From positions 1 through 49,100 of IMG/VR virus record IMGVR_UViG_3300047552_000197: a stretch of DNA of 49,100 nucleotides. One strand, written 5' to 3'. Of the stretch, positions 48,829-49,100 are shown piece after piece. The first letter of the stretch is position 1; the number at the start of each line of letters is the position of its first letter. This DNA is from a virus. Both the position numbers and the translations under genes were made by a program. The notes under the pieces are model-generated. The model was not told the origin of the DNA and did not search any database. It worked only from the letters and a program-made list of their open reading frames with translations.

Positions 48829-48857
48829 ATTATATACTATAAAAATTAGTTTGTCAA
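48829..48857 (-). promoter_or_regulatory. Perfect consensus sigma70 promoter for the late (structural) operon
   Basis: On the minus strand: TTGACA (48857-48852), exactly 17 nt, then TATAAT (48834-48829). Both hexamers match consensus fully. Transcription would begin near 48822 and run through the entire structural block. Confidence 0.93.
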
Positions 48858-48912
48858 GAGGGTACCCCCAAATACGAGAAATTATTTTAACATTTCTTCA
48901 ATTATTTTAAGC

Positions 48913-48943
48913 ATTATAAATAATACTTATAAATCAATGTCAA
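48913..48943 (-). promoter_or_regulatory. Second, upstream sigma70-type promoter for the late operon
   Basis: On the minus strand: TTGACA (48943-48938) and TATAAT (48918-48913) separated by 19 nt; a TTTATA at 17-nt spacing overlaps the latter. It is in tandem with the consensus promoter downstream. Confidence 0.68.
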
Positions 48944-49068
48944 TAGGGATCCTTTAAAAAGGCCAATATTTCTTTAAAATGATACAGAATAATATTATTA
49001 TATATCAATACCCATTAAAAATAATTTAAAATAGTTGAAAATAAATAGCCCTTTTTTACGAAAATCAC

Positions 49069-49098
49069 TTGACAAGGGGGGGTAAAATCGGGTATAAT
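49069..49098 (+). promoter_or_regulatory. Outward-facing sigma70 promoter with a G7 tract in its spacer
   Basis: TTGACA (49069-49074), an 18-nt spacer and TATAAT (49093-49098) on the plus strand. Seven consecutive G (49076-49082) lie in the spacer. It would transcribe genes beyond the right edge, presumably early ones. Confidence 0.88.
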
Positions 49099-49100
49099 GG

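Larger units (their letters stand above)
48764..49100. other. Non-coding AT-rich divergent promoter region
   Basis: This 337-nt stretch has no credible ORF on either strand. It holds two minus-strand promoters (48829-48857 and 48913-48943) for the late genes and one plus-strand promoter (49069-49098) leading out of the window. Between them lie an inverted repeat CCTTTAAAAAGG (48951-48962) and a perfect palindrome AATAATATTATT (48988-48999) in almost pure A+T. Suitable for a regulator site or a replication origin; neither is proved. Confidence 0.7.

Noticed and set aside
1-49100. CRISPR array or anti-CRISPR locus
   Set aside because: No regularly spaced direct repeats. Small unknown genes at 1-2990 could include inhibitors, but nothing in them shows it.
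1-49100. Lysogeny module or insertion sequence
   Set aside because: No integrase, excisionase, repressor or transposase ORF. The only mobile element recognised is the intein.

Overview
The window is most of the genome of a tailed, podovirus-type bacteriophage. The evidence is a T7-like family A DNA polymerase, a T7 gp3-like endonuclease I, a complete terminase/portal/scaffold/capsid/tail-tube module, three large internal-virion-type proteins and a tailspike, with no tail-length tape measure, sheath or baseplate genes. Spanin-like lysis genes point to a Gram-negative host. Base composition is moderately AT-rich. I see no integrase, repressor or phage RNA polymerase in the window, and the recognisable promoters are bacterial sigma70-type, so the phage probably relies on host RNA polymerase. 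No primase is visible; it may lie outside the window. Both ends look like cuts within a larger genome: the left edge truncates a MazG-like gene, and the right edge carries a promoter firing outward.

Layout: (1) 1-2990, plus strand: tightly packed, mostly unrecognised small accessory genes (several single-pass membrane proteins, two zinc-ribbon-like proteins), one tRNA-like element that lacks an anticodon arm, and two repeated translation-start cassettes. (2) 2996-18226, plus strand: replication and nucleotide metabolism. This holds a DnaB-like helicase interrupted by an intein inside its P-loop, a DNA polymerase, two metallophosphoesterases, a probable ssDNA-binding protein in its own promoter-terminator cassette, a PD-(D/E)XK nuclease, class I ribonucleotide reductase NrdA and NrdB, a nucleotidyltransferase, endonuclease I, a MazG-like protein, ThyX and a thioredoxin. 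(3) 18231-48763, minus strand, converging on block 2: late genes. In transcription order these are small leader genes, Ser/Thr-rich appendage proteins, a 1279-residue tailspike, a holin-like gene and a lipoprotein, TerS, TerL, portal, scaffold, major capsid, tail tube, fibre-like proteins, internal virion proteins (the last with a C-terminal lytic transglycosylase), endolysin, an AdoMet decarboxylase-like protein, a small membrane protein and overlapping spanins. (4) 48764-49100: a non-coding AT-rich divergent promoter region with two minus-strand promoters for the late block and one plus-strand promoter reading out of the window.

Together the genes describe a phage that makes deoxynucleotides and dTMP itself (NrdAB, thioredoxin, ThyX, MazG-like), replicates with its own polymerase, helicase and probable SSB, resolves and packages DNA with endonuclease I and TerS/TerL, and lyses a Gram-negative cell. 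The most interesting features are the P-loop intein, the armless tRNA-like element, extensive out-of-frame gene overlaps (NTase/endonuclease I, portal/74-aa ORF, 199-aa ORF/TerL), the AdoMet decarboxylase homologue in the lysis block, a zinc-binding insertion in the DNA polymerase, an atypical ThyX signature, and a poly-G tract inside the spacer of the outward promoter. I did not find a clearly new defence or diversification system.
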